In this document: one piece after another, positions 6,916-15,855 of the stretch
Numbering within the stretch: position 1 is the first letter of the stretch
How the letters are laid out: each line of letters starts with the position of its first letter
Source of the DNA: Pseudobutyrivibrio sp.
GTDB taxonomy: Bacteria > Bacillota > Clostridia > Lachnospirales > Lachnospiraceae
Length of the DNA: 64,000 bases
Assembly (NCBI GenBank): GCA_017557435.1
Contig: JAFYYR010000003.1
Coordinates: 186,001-250,000, forward strand
Reading direction: 5' to 3'
Position numbers and translations under genes: made by a program
The notes under the pieces: generated by a model
The model's input: the letters and a program-made list of their open reading frames with translations, nothing else
Told to the model about the DNA's origin: nothing
The model's database searches: none

Positions 6916-8817
6916 TTACTGGGCTACATTCTTCTTTAAAATGCCAAGTAATAAGCAGCTAGCTGCTGAACCAACTAAAAGTGCCACAAGATAAAGTGCT
7001 ACGTTACCAACAACTGGGAATACGAAGATTCCACCGTGTGGAGCCATAAGTGTACACTTAAATGCCATTGAAAGAGCACCTGCAAGACCAGAACCAACCA
7101 TAAGTGAAGGAATTACACGAAGTGGATCTGCTGCTGCAAATGGGATAGCACCTTCTGTGATAAAGCAGAATCCCATAATAAAGTTAACTGGGCCAGACTT
7201 TCTTTCGTTCTCTGTAAACTTCTTTGGGAAGAAGATTGTAGCAAGAGCGATTGCGATTGGAGGAACCATACCACCAACCATAACAGCTGCCATAATCATC
7301 CAACCTGTCTCATTTGCTGCTGCAAGAGAAGCTGTACCAAATACATAAGCTGCCTTGTTGAAAGGACCACCCATATCAGTAGCCATCATTGCACCAAGAA
7401 GTATACCAAGTGCAATCATTGAGCTTGTTCCCATGCCTTCAAGTAATGATGTAAGACCTGAGTTTAATGCGCCCATGATAGGGTTGATAGCACACATAAC
7501 AACTGATATCAAAAGTGTACCAAATAATGGATAAATGAATACAGGCTTGATACCTTCAAGTGAAGCAGGTAATACCTCACAAACTCTTCTTAAACCAAGA
7601 ACAATATATCCTGCTGCAAAACCTGCAACTAATGCACCAAGGAAAGCCGATGGAATATCGCCACCTGGTGCTGCAAATGTTGCACCAGTAGAAGCAAGGT
7701 AACCACCTACGAAACCAACTGCTAGACCTGGTCTGTCAGCAATTGACATTGCAATGAAACCTGCAAGTATTGGAAGCATGAAACCAAAAGCGCCACCACC
7801 AATTGTCTTGAACCAAGCTGCAACTGGTGTATTTGAACCAAAGTTACTTGGATCAATTGAATAATCATCAAGCAAGAATGCGATAGCAATAAGAACACCA
7901 CCACCGATAACGAATGGAAGCATATGAGATACACCATTCATTAAGTGCTTGTAAATTTTACGTCCTACTGACTCATTTGAAGAATCTGCAACTTTAACAC
8001 CGCCGCTAGCATGCTGATATACAGATGCTTTGTCAGCCTTCTCGATAAGTGTCTCAGGGCTGTGAATAGCTTCCTTTGTAGATGCCATAACAACCTTCTT
8101 ACCGTGGAATCTCTGCATATCGATGTTCTTGTCACATGCGATAATAACTGCATCAGCTTCCTCGATTTCCTTAGATGTAAGCACATCCTTTGCTCCGCCG
8201 GAACCATCTTTTTCAACCTTGATTCCATAACCTAACTCCTTAGCCTTAAGCTCAAGAGCCTCAGCTGCCATAAATGTATGCGCAATACCTGTAGGACATG
8301 CTGTTACTGCAACAAGCTTCTTTGAAGTAGATGCTGCAACTGTAGACTGGCTAGCATCCTTTTCTGCTTCCTTCTCATCAATAAATCCTAAGAACTCATC
8401 AACTGTCTTTGCAGCTACAAGCTTCTTGCAGAATGAAGCATCCATAAGCATTGTCATGAGCTTTGAAAGTACTTCAAGATGTGTGTCTGCGCCGCCCTCT
8501 GGAGCTGCAATCATGAAAAGTAAATCACTATTCTTGCCATCAAGCGCCTTGTAATCAACACCATCTGGACATGTAATACCAACAAGACCAGCCTTAGCAA
8601 CAGCTGCTGACTTTCCGTGTGGAACAGCGATACCATTTCCTATTGCTGTAGAGCCCTTTGCCTCGCGCTCTAAAATAGCTGTCTTGAATGCTGCCGCATC
8701 ATTCAAGTTGCCTACTGCCTCATGAAGAGCAATAAGCTTGTCGATTGCTTCGTTTTGATCTGCAAGAGAAACACCAAGCTGGATTCCTCTAGGATCAATG
8801 AATTCTGAAATTTTCAT
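6916..8817 (-). CDS. fruA: PTS fructose transporter, EIIABC
   Basis: This 633-residue fusion has all three fructose PTS domains in order. The EIIA domain holds the phosphorylated His67 (GIAVPHGKSAAV). The EIIB domain holds the phosphocysteine Cys174 (ACPTGIAHTFMAAEAL). The EIIC membrane domain runs from about residue 285 to the end with about ten hydrophobic segments. It imports fructose as fructose 1-phosphate, the substrate of FruK encoded 8 bases upstream. Ser/Thr-rich linker residues separate EIIA from EIIB. Length and domain order match Firmicute FruA. Confidence 0.95.
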   Translation of the reverse strand: MKISEFIDPRGIQLGVSLADQNEAIDKLIALHEAVGNLNDAAAFKTAILEREAKGSTAIGNGIAVPHGKSAAVAKAGLVGITCPDGVDYKALDGKNSDLLFMIAAPEGGADTHLEVLSKLMTMLMDASFCKKLVAAKTVDEFLGFIDEKEAEKDASQSTVAASTSKKLVAVTACPTGIAHTFMAAEALELKAKELGYGIKVEKDGSGGAKDVLTSKEIEEADAVIIACDKNIDMQRFHGKKVVMASTKEAIHSPETLIEKADKASVYQHASGGVKVADSSNESVGRKIYKHLMNGVSHMLPFVIGGGVLIAIAFLLDDYSIDPSNFGSNTPVAAWFKTIGGGAFGFMLPILAGFIAMSIADRPGLAVGFVGGYLASTGATFAAPGGDIPSAFLGALVAGFAAGYIVLGLRRVCEVLPASLEGIKPVFIYPLFGTLLISVVMCAINPIMGALNSGLTSLLEGMGTSSMIALGILLGAMMATDMGGPFNKAAYVFGTASLAAANETGWMIMAAVMVGGMVPPIAIALATIFFPKKFTENERKSGPVNFIMGFCFITEGAIPFAAADPLRVIPSLMVGSGLAGALSMAFKCTLMAPHGGIFVFPVVGNVALYLVALLVGSAASCLLLGILKKNVAQ

Positions 8818-8825
8818 ATTCCCTC

Positions 8826-9734
8826 CTAATTTAACCCTTTATATAAATTATTTATATCAACAGCTTTAGCTAGGCCATCTGAGAAAGCCGTTGCGCTTCC
8901 AGCTGCTGTACCCATTTTAAGAGCGGTTTCATAATCCTTTGACTTTAAGTAGCCTGCTACGAATCCAGCCACCATCGAATCACCAGCTCCTACCGAATTT
9001 CTAACCTTCCCCTTTGGAACACCTATGCGATAACGCTTCTTGTTTTCATCAACAAGCATTGCTCCATCACCTGCCATGGAAATAAGAACATTTCTTGCTC
9101 CCATCTCCTGAAGCTTAAGTGCTCCTTCATATATCTCATCATCATTCTCAAGTGTCCTTCCAACGATTTCACCAAGCTCGAAATTGTTTGGCTTAATCAA
9201 GAATGGATGATACTTAAGTACATTTGTGAGCAAATCTTTTGTTGCATCTACTACAAACTCAATACCCTTGCCATCAAGCATAGAAAGAATTCTTTCATAT
9301 ACATCATCTGGAAGTGAATTTGGAATAGAGCCTGCTAGGATAAGCATATCTCCTGGAACAAGTCTTGAAAGCTTGTTGAAGAGCTGCATCTGTGACTCCT
9401 CGTCAATCTTTGGTCCCTGAGCATTGATCTCAGTTTCCTCTGTTGCCTTGAGCTTTACATTGATTCGGGAAATTCCTTCCTTAAGCATTATGAAATCTGT
9501 ATCGATTCCAGCTGCTCGAACCCCTTCGTCAATTGCTCTTCCTGTGAAGCCTGCCACGAATCCAAGGGCTGTTGATTTCATCCCAAGTTCCGCAAGAACC
9601 ATGGAAACATTAATACCCTTGCCACCGAAGTAGTACTCTTCGCTAGATGAGCGGTTTGTCATTCCTGGGAGTAAATCACCATCCATTCGAACCACATAAT
9701 CAAGCGCAGGGTTAAATGTAACAGTATAAATCAT
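8826..9734 (-). CDS. fruK: 1-phosphofructokinase
   Basis: This 302-residue PfkB-family sugar kinase turns fructose 1-phosphate into fructose 1,6-bisphosphate. The N-terminal sugar site reads TFNPALDYVVRMD and EEYYFGGKGINVSMVLAELG, as in FruK and LacC. The C-terminal ATP site is VGAGDSMVAGFVAGY with catalytic Asp252. Its place between the DeoR-type regulator gene and the fructose PTS gene fixes it as FruK rather than LacC. It starts 14 bases after the regulator gene and shares its promoter. Confidence 0.94.
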   Translation of the reverse strand: MIYTVTFNPALDYVVRMDGDLLPGMTNRSSSEEYYFGGKGINVSMVLAELGMKSTALGFVAGFTGRAIDEGVRAAGIDTDFIMLKEGISRINVKLKATEETEINAQGPKIDEESQMQLFNKLSRLVPGDMLILAGSIPNSLPDDVYERILSMLDGKGIEFVVDATKDLLTNVLKYHPFLIKPNNFELGEIVGRTLENDDEIYEGALKLQEMGARNVLISMAGDGAMLVDENKKRYRIGVPKGKVRNSVGAGDSMVAGFVAGYLKSKDYETALKMGTAAGSATAFSDGLAKAVDINNLYKGLN

Positions 9735-9748
9735 TCTTTTTCCTCCAT

Positions 9749-10501
9749 TTATTCTTCACAAACCTTAACAACCGTGTGATTTGAATATTCCTTTGCAGAA
9801 AGCGAATCTGTGATTATGCAGCAATCATTAATCTCTGCAAATGTCACCGAATTGATTTGATCGAACTTTGTATGGTCAGCGAGAACGTAAGCCATGTATG
9901 CATGTCTAATTGCCTCGGTTTTAATCATAGCCTCGTCTACATCTGGAGTTGTAAAGCCAGCTCTTATGGAAATACCATTGGTTCCCATAAATGCTTTTGT
10001 GAAGTGATATTTTTTGATTATCTCAACACAATCAGGTCCAACAACTGCCTCTGTTGCTTTCTTTAATCTTCCGCCAATCATAATTGTCTCTAGACCCTTG
10101 TCTATAAGCTTCTTGGCGTGAACAATACCATTGGTAATAAACTTTGCTCTATAGTTGTCAATGTAATCAATCATTGCAAGGGTTGTTGTTCCGGCATCTA
10201 TGTAAACAAAATCATTGTCCTGAATAAGACTGGCTGCGTATTTGCTTATTGAATCTTTTTCGTGGATGTTTTTTTGTGCTTTTATTTTTACGGCGTCTTC
10301 TTTGGTGTTTACATCTAAGGAACTCATTGATGTAGCACCGCCAAAAACTTTGATTAATTGTTTTGATGCATTAAGAGCATTAATATCTCGTCGAATTGTC
10401 GCTGCGGATGTATCAAGTAATTCGACCAGCTCATTAACTGAAACCGCTTTTTTCTCGTTCACAATTTCAATAATTCTTGTACGTCTTTCTTCAGTTAACA
10501 T
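9749..10501 (-). CDS. fruR: DeoR family transcriptional regulator of the fructose operon
   Basis: This protein of about 250 residues has an N-terminal DeoR-type winged helix (MLTEERRTRIIEIV, then the recognition helix region TSAATIRRDINAL) and a C-terminal sugar-phosphate sensing domain with the DAGTTTLAM motif. Members of this group usually repress fru operons and are relieved by fructose 1-phosphate. I chose the Met at 10501, which matches the family start; the longer open frame adds 16 residues. It is the first gene of fruR-fruK-fruA, downstream of a clear promoter with three phased TTATGA repeats, so it is probably autoregulated. Confidence 0.9.
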   Translation of the reverse strand: MLTEERRTRIIEIVNEKKAVSVNELVELLDTSAATIRRDINALNASKQLIKVFGGATSMSSLDVNTKEDAVKIKAQKNIHEKDSISKYAASLIQDNDFVYIDAGTTTLAMIDYIDNYRAKFITNGIVHAKKLIDKGLETIMIGGRLKKATEAVVGPDCVEIIKKYHFTKAFMGTNGISIRAGFTTPDVDEAMIKTEAIRHAYMAYVLADHTKFDQINSVTFAEINDCCIITDSLSAKEYSNHTVVKVCEE

Positions 10502-10549
10502 ATATCCCACCCCTGCAATATTATGATTTTTTGTGATTAACACAATCAA

Positions 10550-10578
10550 AATATAGCACGATAATTTTTACTTAGCAA
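10550..10578 (-). promoter_or_regulatory. Promoter of fruR-fruK-fruA
   Basis: Minus-strand TTGCTA (10578-10573) and TATATT (10555-10550) are separated by 17 bases. The operator repeats abut the -35 box on its upstream side. Confidence 0.75.
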
Positions 10579-10604
10579 TCATAAACGCTCATAAATAATC
10601 ATAA
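10579..10604 (-). promoter_or_regulatory. Probable FruR operator: three phased TTATGA repeats
   Basis: TTATGA occurs three times on the minus strand (10604-10599, 10594-10589, 10584-10579) at an exact 10-base spacing, that is on one face of the helix, directly upstream of the -35 box. A fourth copy in opposite orientation lies at 10521-10526, between promoter and start codon. Direct repeats of this kind are usual for DeoR-family repressors; binding by FruR is inferred. Confidence 0.6.
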
Positions 10605-10827
10605 TCAATCAAATTTTGTTAAAATAACCATTTCTGTCACTTCCTTTTTGGTTAAAACGTTCAAAATAAATCAGCAGCTTTTTGGGCTTACTGATACATA
10701 AAAGACACTATCAATTTAAAGTCCACTAACAATTATCATTCCTATGATTAAAAACAATTTATATAAAAAATCTTCACATTTAGGTGGTAAAATAGCAGAA
10801 CTTAATATAGATAACTGGGGTTAAATT
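10605..10827. other. Non-coding spacer before the GGDEF/EAL gene
   Basis: Together with the fruR promoter region this makes a 326-base gap between divergent genes. The part nearest the GGDEF/EAL gene is AT-rich. A TAAAAT near 10785 could be a -10 box but has no convincing -35 at the right distance. I see no structured RNA or repeat in it. A GGGG ribosome binding site precedes the start at 10828. Confidence 0.4.
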
Positions 10828-13800
10828 ATGGGCGAAAACAACATGTTCAAGGACAATAGAGACGAGCTCACCGGCCTTTTAGATAAGCCGGCTTTTTATG
10901 AGTGGGGCCAAGAACTCATCGACGAGGCCGATGAGGACTGCAATTATGCCTTTATTTTCCTTAATATGGAAAATTTCAAACAGTTCAATGCTAACTATGG
11001 ATTTGAAAAGGGTGATGATTTATTAAAAAATATCGCCTCCATCCTTAAGTCAGTATTTGAAAGTCAGTTGGTTTCTAGATTTTCTGGAGACCATTTTGTT
11101 GTGTGCTCAGAAATCACCCAGGTTGTTCCTGCAATTCTAGAGGTGAAAAAGCAGGTAAAGTCCCTGCAGAAGGATATTAATCTGGAATTAAAAGCCGGAG
11201 TATATATCTATGATGGAGAAGTAACTGATGTGATTAGATGCACAGATAGAGCTCGTATTGCCTGCGCATCTATTAAGAAAAAATATGACATTGATTATAA
11301 ATTCTACGACGCCGAATTAGGCGGTCATTTAGCAAGAAAGCAATTCATTATCGATAACCTAGTGGAGGCACTTGCCAATAAATATATCCAGATATACTAT
11401 CAGCCAATCGTCCGCTCTCTTACTGGACAGGTCTGTGGCTGGGAAGCCTTGGTGCGTTGGATTGATCCAAATAGAGGCACCGTATATCCAAATGAATTCA
11501 TCTCTGTTTTGGAGGAATACCATCTGATTCACAAGCTTGATTGCTATGTTATGGAGGAGGTTATCTCCACCTTTGCCAAAATGGAGCAAGCAGGGATGAA
11601 GGAAGCTGTTCCAGTTTCTATAAATTTATCAAGAATTGATTTTGAGATTATAGATATCGCAAGCTACATGCAGGAACTTCTTGATAAATACAATGTAAGA
11701 AAAGAACTATTTCACCTTGAGATAACTGAGTCCGCCCTTACTAAAAATCCTGATTTCATTCGTGAACAAATTTCTCGAATCCGTAAATGCGGTATTAAAG
11801 TTTGGATGGATGACTTTGGAAGCGGCTACTCATCTCTTAATGTCCTTAAAAATTATGAATTTGACCTTGTTAAAATCGACATGGAATTCCTTAGGGGCTT
11901 TGATGTTAATGACAATGGTAAAATCATCCTCAAGCACGCTATTTCCATGCTTAAGAATCTTGGATTCCACACCCTTGCAGAAGGTGTTGAGACAAAGGAA
12001 CAATATGATTTCCTACGTGGCTTAGGCTGCGAGCTTATACAGGGATACTACATCGGTCGCCCAGTTCCTCTGGAGGAGGGCTGTGAGCAGATGCACCTTG
12101 ACGGCCGCGATTATGAGAAATTTAGCGAGAGACATTTTTATAATAAGCTTGGTCTCATCGACATATTAAAACAGAATCCACTTAGATCTCTTGATAACAA
12201 CAAATCAGACGCTCTTCCACTTGCCATTGGTATTGTTAAAAATGGTAAATGGTCTTTCCTATATGCCAATGATGCATATCAAGAAATAATAGATGCTAAT
12301 CCTAACGCCAAGGGTTCTCTTGATGCTGTTGCAGATATGATTAATACATATAAGGTAGGCATCGGTGAGAAGTCTATGTTCTGGGAGCTTTGCACCCAGA
12401 CTAAGTTAAGTGGTCAGCCGGAAAGCATTGAATTTGTGGAAAATGGCATGATTGTTAATTTGCGAATCAAGCACATTACCACAGATAGAGCTTTAGATTT
12501 CGATGCATATATTCTCTCTCTTAGAATGCTTACTCATTATGTGAACGAAAGCTACGAAGAGGTAACCAACACTGTTGGTAAATATATGTTTTCACTTTTC
12601 GAATGTGTAGATTTATTTGGCATTGAAACTGATTTCTTTGACAACATTTACCTTTATAACAGCAAGGTTCACATTAATAATTTAAATAAAACTGCCAGCG
12701 AAGTTATAAATGATATAGCTATGAACCGAGTTCACGAGGAGGATAGACTATCATTTAGGAATTTTATGGATGTGAAAAGCATCGAAGATAGACTTTTCCA
12801 AAACGACACAAACACTCTAGAAGGTTTCTTCTACATCAAGGACATCTATGATAACTATGTGCTGAAGGCAATTACCCTTAGAGTTGTCTATGTAATGAAC
12901 CAAAAAATGATGCTTTCCTGCGTTCTCCCAGTGAGCCAGTATGTAATTTCTAGACTTATTCAGGCAGCTAATATAGAGGAAAATAATGAGCAAAAAGCTG
13001 CTACATCCGTTGATGAATTTTCATTTAGAAATATACTTAGCCACCTTCCAATTGGTGTATTCTGGAAGGATATGAACCGCAAGTTTCTGGGTGCCAACCA
13101 GCTATTTTTAGATTACTATGATTTGCCATCAGTTAACTCCATCATAGGCAAAACCGATGAGGACATGGGCTGGCACATTAATCCAGAACCATTCAAACAG
13201 GACGAACTTAAAGTTATACATGAAGGTATATCAATCCATGATGTTCCTGGAGAATGTATAGTTCAGGGTCAGGTTCGTAATATCATTGCCAGCAAGCAGC
13301 CTTATATTGTGGATGGTAGAATAATTGGTCTTGTAGGCTATTTTATGGATGTTACAGATCACCTTCAGAAAAATGGTGAAATGGAAAAGCTGGCCTCTAC
13401 CGATTCACTTACAGGCCTTCTCAATAGACGTGGCTTTGACGAGATTATTCCTAAATATATCCAGGAATACGAAAAGGACGGTATTGATTTTGCTGCTCTT
13501 GTTATTGATGTAAATAAATTCAAGCAGTACAACGATATTTACGGTCATAATTTTGGGGACAGTGTTTTAAAGATAGTCAGCTCAAAGCTAAAAAGAATTG
13601 CCGGCAGCAGTAGTATTGTTGTCAGATACGGTGGAGATGAATTCATTATTCTTCACCAGTTTATGAATGAATCTGAATTGGATAGCATTATGCAAGAAAT
13701 CGACATTAACATGGCTCAGATAAAGCAAATCGACAACATTAATATTAAAATCACAGTATCTAAGGGATACGCTATTTTCTCAGAATACAACGACATTAAA

Positions 13801-13854
13801 CTAACTCTTGATGCCGCTGATAAAAAAATGTATGAAAGCAAAAAGCTTAAATAA
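10828..13854 (+). CDS. Cyclic di-GMP turnover protein: GGDEF-EAL-PAS-GGDEF
   Basis: This 1008-residue cytoplasmic protein has no membrane segment. An N-terminal GGDEF-type domain is degenerate (SGDHF at residues 86-90), so it is unlikely to make c-di-GMP. The EAL domain follows (EAL at 206-208) and keeps catalytic motifs: NLSRIDF, LEITES, DDFGSGYSSLNVLK, KIDMEFL and AEGVETKEQ, so phosphodiesterase activity is likely. A poorly conserved middle section is followed by a PAS-like domain (FRNILSHLPIGVFWKDMN). The C-terminal GGDEF domain has an intact GGDEF at 935-939, so it may be a cyclase. Both synthesis and breakdown seem possible in one protein. Transcribed alone; ends at a strong terminator. 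Confidence 0.9.
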   Translation: MGENNMFKDNRDELTGLLDKPAFYEWGQELIDEADEDCNYAFIFLNMENFKQFNANYGFEKGDDLLKNIASILKSVFESQLVSRFSGDHFVVCSEITQVVPAILEVKKQVKSLQKDINLELKAGVYIYDGEVTDVIRCTDRARIACASIKKKYDIDYKFYDAELGGHLARKQFIIDNLVEALANKYIQIYYQPIVRSLTGQVCGWEALVRWIDPNRGTVYPNEFISVLEEYHLIHKLDCYVMEEVISTFAKMEQAGMKEAVPVSINLSRIDFEIIDIASYMQELLDKYNVRKELFHLEITESALTKNPDFIREQISRIRKCGIKVWMDDFGSGYSSLNVLKNYEFDLVKIDMEFLRGFDVNDNGKIILKHAISMLKNLGFHTLAEGVETKEQYDFLRGLGCELIQGYYIGRPVPLEEGCEQMHLDGRDYEKFSERHFYNKLGLIDILKQNPLRSLDNNKSDALPLAIGIVKNGKWSFLYANDAYQEIIDANPNAKGSLDAVADMINTYKVGIGEKSMFWELCTQTKLSGQPESIEFVENGMIVNLRIKHITTDRALDFDAYILSLRMLTHYVNESYEEVTNTVGKYMFSLFECVDLFGIETDFFDNIYLYNSKVHINNLNKTASEVINDIAMNRVHEEDRLSFRNFMDVKSIEDRLFQNDTNTLEGFFYIKDIYDNYVLKAITLRVVYVMNQKMMLSCVLPVSQYVISRLIQAANIEENNEQKAATSVDEFSFRNILSHLPIGVFWKDMNRKFLGANQLFLDYYDLPSVNSIIGKTDEDMGWHINPEPFKQDELKVIHEGISIHDVPGECIVQGQVRNIIASKQPYIVDGRIIGLVGYFMDVTDHLQKNGEMEKLASTDSLTGLLNRRGFDEIIPKYIQEYEKDGIDFAALVIDVNKFKQYNDIYGHNFGDSVLKIVSSKLKRIAGSSSIVVRYGGDEFIILHQFMNESELDSIMQEIDINMAQIKQIDNINIKITVSKGYAIFSEYNDIKLTLDAADKKMYESKKLK

Positions 13855-13865
13855 CTATTAAAAAA

Positions 13866-13900
13866 GGGGGTACCTGCCAAAACGACAGGTACCCTTTTTT
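13866..13900. terminator. Intrinsic terminator, GGDEF/EAL gene
   Basis: Arms GGGTACCTG (13868-13876) and CAGGTACCC (13886-13894) are followed by six T on the plus strand. On the minus strand five T follow the stem, so it may also stop the convergent ABC permease operon. Confidence 0.85.
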
Positions 13901-13933
13901 ACCCATTAATAATTATCCCTACAAAAAGACTTT

Positions 13934-14791
13934 TTATTCCTTAACACCACCTAAAGCTACGCCTGCGATGATGAATTTTGAAAGGAATAGATATGCGATG
14001 ATGATAGGCACAATTGCCACTGTAATCATCATATATATTTTACCCATATCGAAGTTCATATAGTCAGCGCCACGAAGAGTAGCAATTAAAATTGGCACTG
14101 TTGCCTTGTCCTTTGATTCAAGTACAAGGGCTGGAACAAAGTAATTGTTCCATGAACCTACGAAGGTAAATATTGCCTGTACTGCAATGGCTGGCTTCAT
14201 AATAGGAAATACTATCTGATTGAAAATCTTTATTTCCCCGCAGCCATCAATTCTTGCCGCCTCAACTAGTGAAAGCTGAAGATTAGATTTCAAGTAGCTA
14301 TACATGAAATAGAATACAGCAGGGCTTGCGATTGAAGGTAAAATAAGTGGAATCAATGTGTCATAGAATCCCATATTTCTAATCAATCTAAGGAAACCAA
14401 GCGCAGTAACCTGTGTTGGCATTACAAGAATAACCATGATAAATGTAAATGCCACTTTTTTCAGCTTAAAATCATAGACATAAAGTCCAAATGCAGTAAG
14501 CGCTGAGAAATATGTGCAGATGGCTGCGCAAAGGCTGGAAACGATAATACTGTTTACAATACCCTTGAGCATAGGGAAGGTGCCATCATTTGCAACATTT
14601 TTAAAATTGACCAAGGCATTTGATTTTGGCAATGCCGAAAATCCTTTTTGAAGCTCAGCATGGGAGCAAGTTGCATTAACTATCAAAATATAGAAGAAGA
14701 ACAGGCACAAAAATGAAAGAAGAATAAGTGTAAAATGTGCCGTAAAACTTCTTAGTACATTGCTATTATTTTTTCTTACCATCTGCCTCAC
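13934..14791 (-). CDS. ABC sugar transporter permease (MalG type)
   Basis: This 285-residue inner-membrane permease has six hydrophobic segments and the EAA loop that contacts the ATPase (VEAARIDGCGEIKIFNQIV). It pairs with the upstream MalF-type permease, which ends one base before it starts. The operon lacks an ATPase gene, as is usual for Firmicute sugar importers that share one MsmX/MsmK-type ATPase. The substrate is probably a beta-glucoside oligosaccharide, judged from the GH94 and GH3 enzymes nearby. Confidence 0.88.
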   Translation of the reverse strand: MRQMVRKNNSNVLRSFTAHFTLILLSFLCLFFFYILIVNATCSHAELQKGFSALPKSNALVNFKNVANDGTFPMLKGIVNSIIVSSLCAAICTYFSALTAFGLYVYDFKLKKVAFTFIMVILVMPTQVTALGFLRLIRNMGFYDTLIPLILPSIASPAVFYFMYSYLKSNLQLSLVEAARIDGCGEIKIFNQIVFPIMKPAIAVQAIFTFVGSWNNYFVPALVLESKDKATVPILIATLRGADYMNFDMGKIYMMITVAIVPIIIAYLFLSKFIIAGVALGGVKE

Positions 14792-14792
14792 C

Positions 14793-15722
14793 TCAATTTC
14801 TCTTTAGCCTTCTGCTAGGCTTTTTCTCATCATCTCTATTTACCATCTTGTAAACAAAGATACAAAGGATTCCACTAACGACAAACAAGTATACGGAAAG
14901 GGCACCTGCGCGACCGTAATCTGGGGCACGAAGCAGATTGTTAAGCCACATAATTAGAGTGTAGCTTGTACGGTTCGGATTACCTTGGCCGTTAGTGAGA
15001 ATCTGTGGTACATCAAACATCTGTAATCCACCAATCAACGAAGTGATAAGTGTGTAAGTCAGGATAGGTCTTATCAGCGGTAAAGTTATGTGGAAGAATG
15101 TTTGTCGAGGATTGCAACCATCTATCGACGCTGCTTCAAAGACATCCTGGCTAATTCCCATGATTGCGGCCATCAACATGATTGTTGTGTTACCAAACCA
15201 CATAAGGAAATTCATAAGTGCCACCAGAAGTCGTGTACCTGTAGGGGTTCCCATAAAATCAATCGGACCATTTACCAGCCCTAGGTTGGTAAGAATAGAG
15301 TTTACTGGTCCTGATGTTGAGAACAATGTAAAAAATAACATAGCGAATGCAGATGCCATGATAAGATTTGGTAAATATATCACCACCTTAAAAAACTGCT
15401 CACCGCGAATCTTAAGTCTTGCGTCAACAAACCATGATGCAAGCAAGAGGGCGATTACAATCTGTGGAACAAATCCGATTATCCATAAAATAAAAGTGTT
15501 TTTAAGGTAAGTAAAGAAATCAGGTCCCATAACACTGATATAGTTATCAAATCCCACGAAATTTGGTCCGATAGTACGGATTCCTGAGCGGTAATATTCA
15601 TAGAAACTATACCTAATCGTGTCTACAAGTGGCAGAAATGAAAAAATGAAATAAGTCACAAAGAAAGGCAGGATACAGATGTAGCCCCACTTTGCACGGC
15701 TTATACTTTTAGTTTTTTTCAT
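14793..15722 (-). CDS. ABC sugar transporter permease (MalF type)
   Basis: This 309-residue permease has six hydrophobic segments. The N-terminal stretch (KWGYICILPFFVTYFIFSF) is typical of CUT1 sugar permeases, and the EAA loop reads FEAASIDGCNPRQTFFHITL. It follows the binding-protein gene in the same operon, separated by a 133-base spacer that holds a structured RNA element. A TAGGAG-like ribosome binding site lies just before the start. Its partner permease follows directly. Confidence 0.88.
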   Translation of the reverse strand: MKKTKSISRAKWGYICILPFFVTYFIFSFLPLVDTIRYSFYEYYRSGIRTIGPNFVGFDNYISVMGPDFFTYLKNTFILWIIGFVPQIVIALLLASWFVDARLKIRGEQFFKVVIYLPNLIMASAFAMLFFTLFSTSGPVNSILTNLGLVNGPIDFMGTPTGTRLLVALMNFLMWFGNTTIMLMAAIMGISQDVFEAASIDGCNPRQTFFHITLPLIRPILTYTLITSLIGGLQMFDVPQILTNGQGNPNRTSYTLIMWLNNLLRAPDYGRAGALSVYLFVVSGILCIFVYKMVNRDDEKKPSRRLKRN

Positions 15723-15746
15723 AGCATTTATCTCCTAAAGAAATCT

Positions 15747-15835
15747 GCTGGTCACGGCTACAAGCCTGAGAGCCTCCCAGAGTCAGCATAAAAAGCTTCC
15801 CTCGGGAGACCTCAGAGCTTGATGCCTACCAGCTC
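15747..15835 (-). ncRNA. Structured intercistronic RNA element, copy 1
   Basis: This 89-base element lies between the binding-protein and permease genes, starting 20 bases after the stop codon. On the minus strand it folds as an outer stem GCTGGT/ACCAGC, a 3-by-3 internal loop, then CAAGC/GCTTG, one bulged T on each side in turn, CTGAG/CTCAG, GTCTCCC/GGGAGGC, and an apical part. A second copy with compensatory changes lies at 18221-18306. There is no T-run, so it is not a standard terminator. It may set the ratio of binding protein to permease, or be a ligand or protein-binding RNA. Confidence 0.7.
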
Positions 15836-15855
15836 ACTTAAAAATCTAAAAATTC

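Noticed and set aside
10605-10827. Promoter search for the GGDEF/EAL gene
   Set aside because: A possible TAAAAT box has no -35 at a proper distance, so I did not call a promoter.
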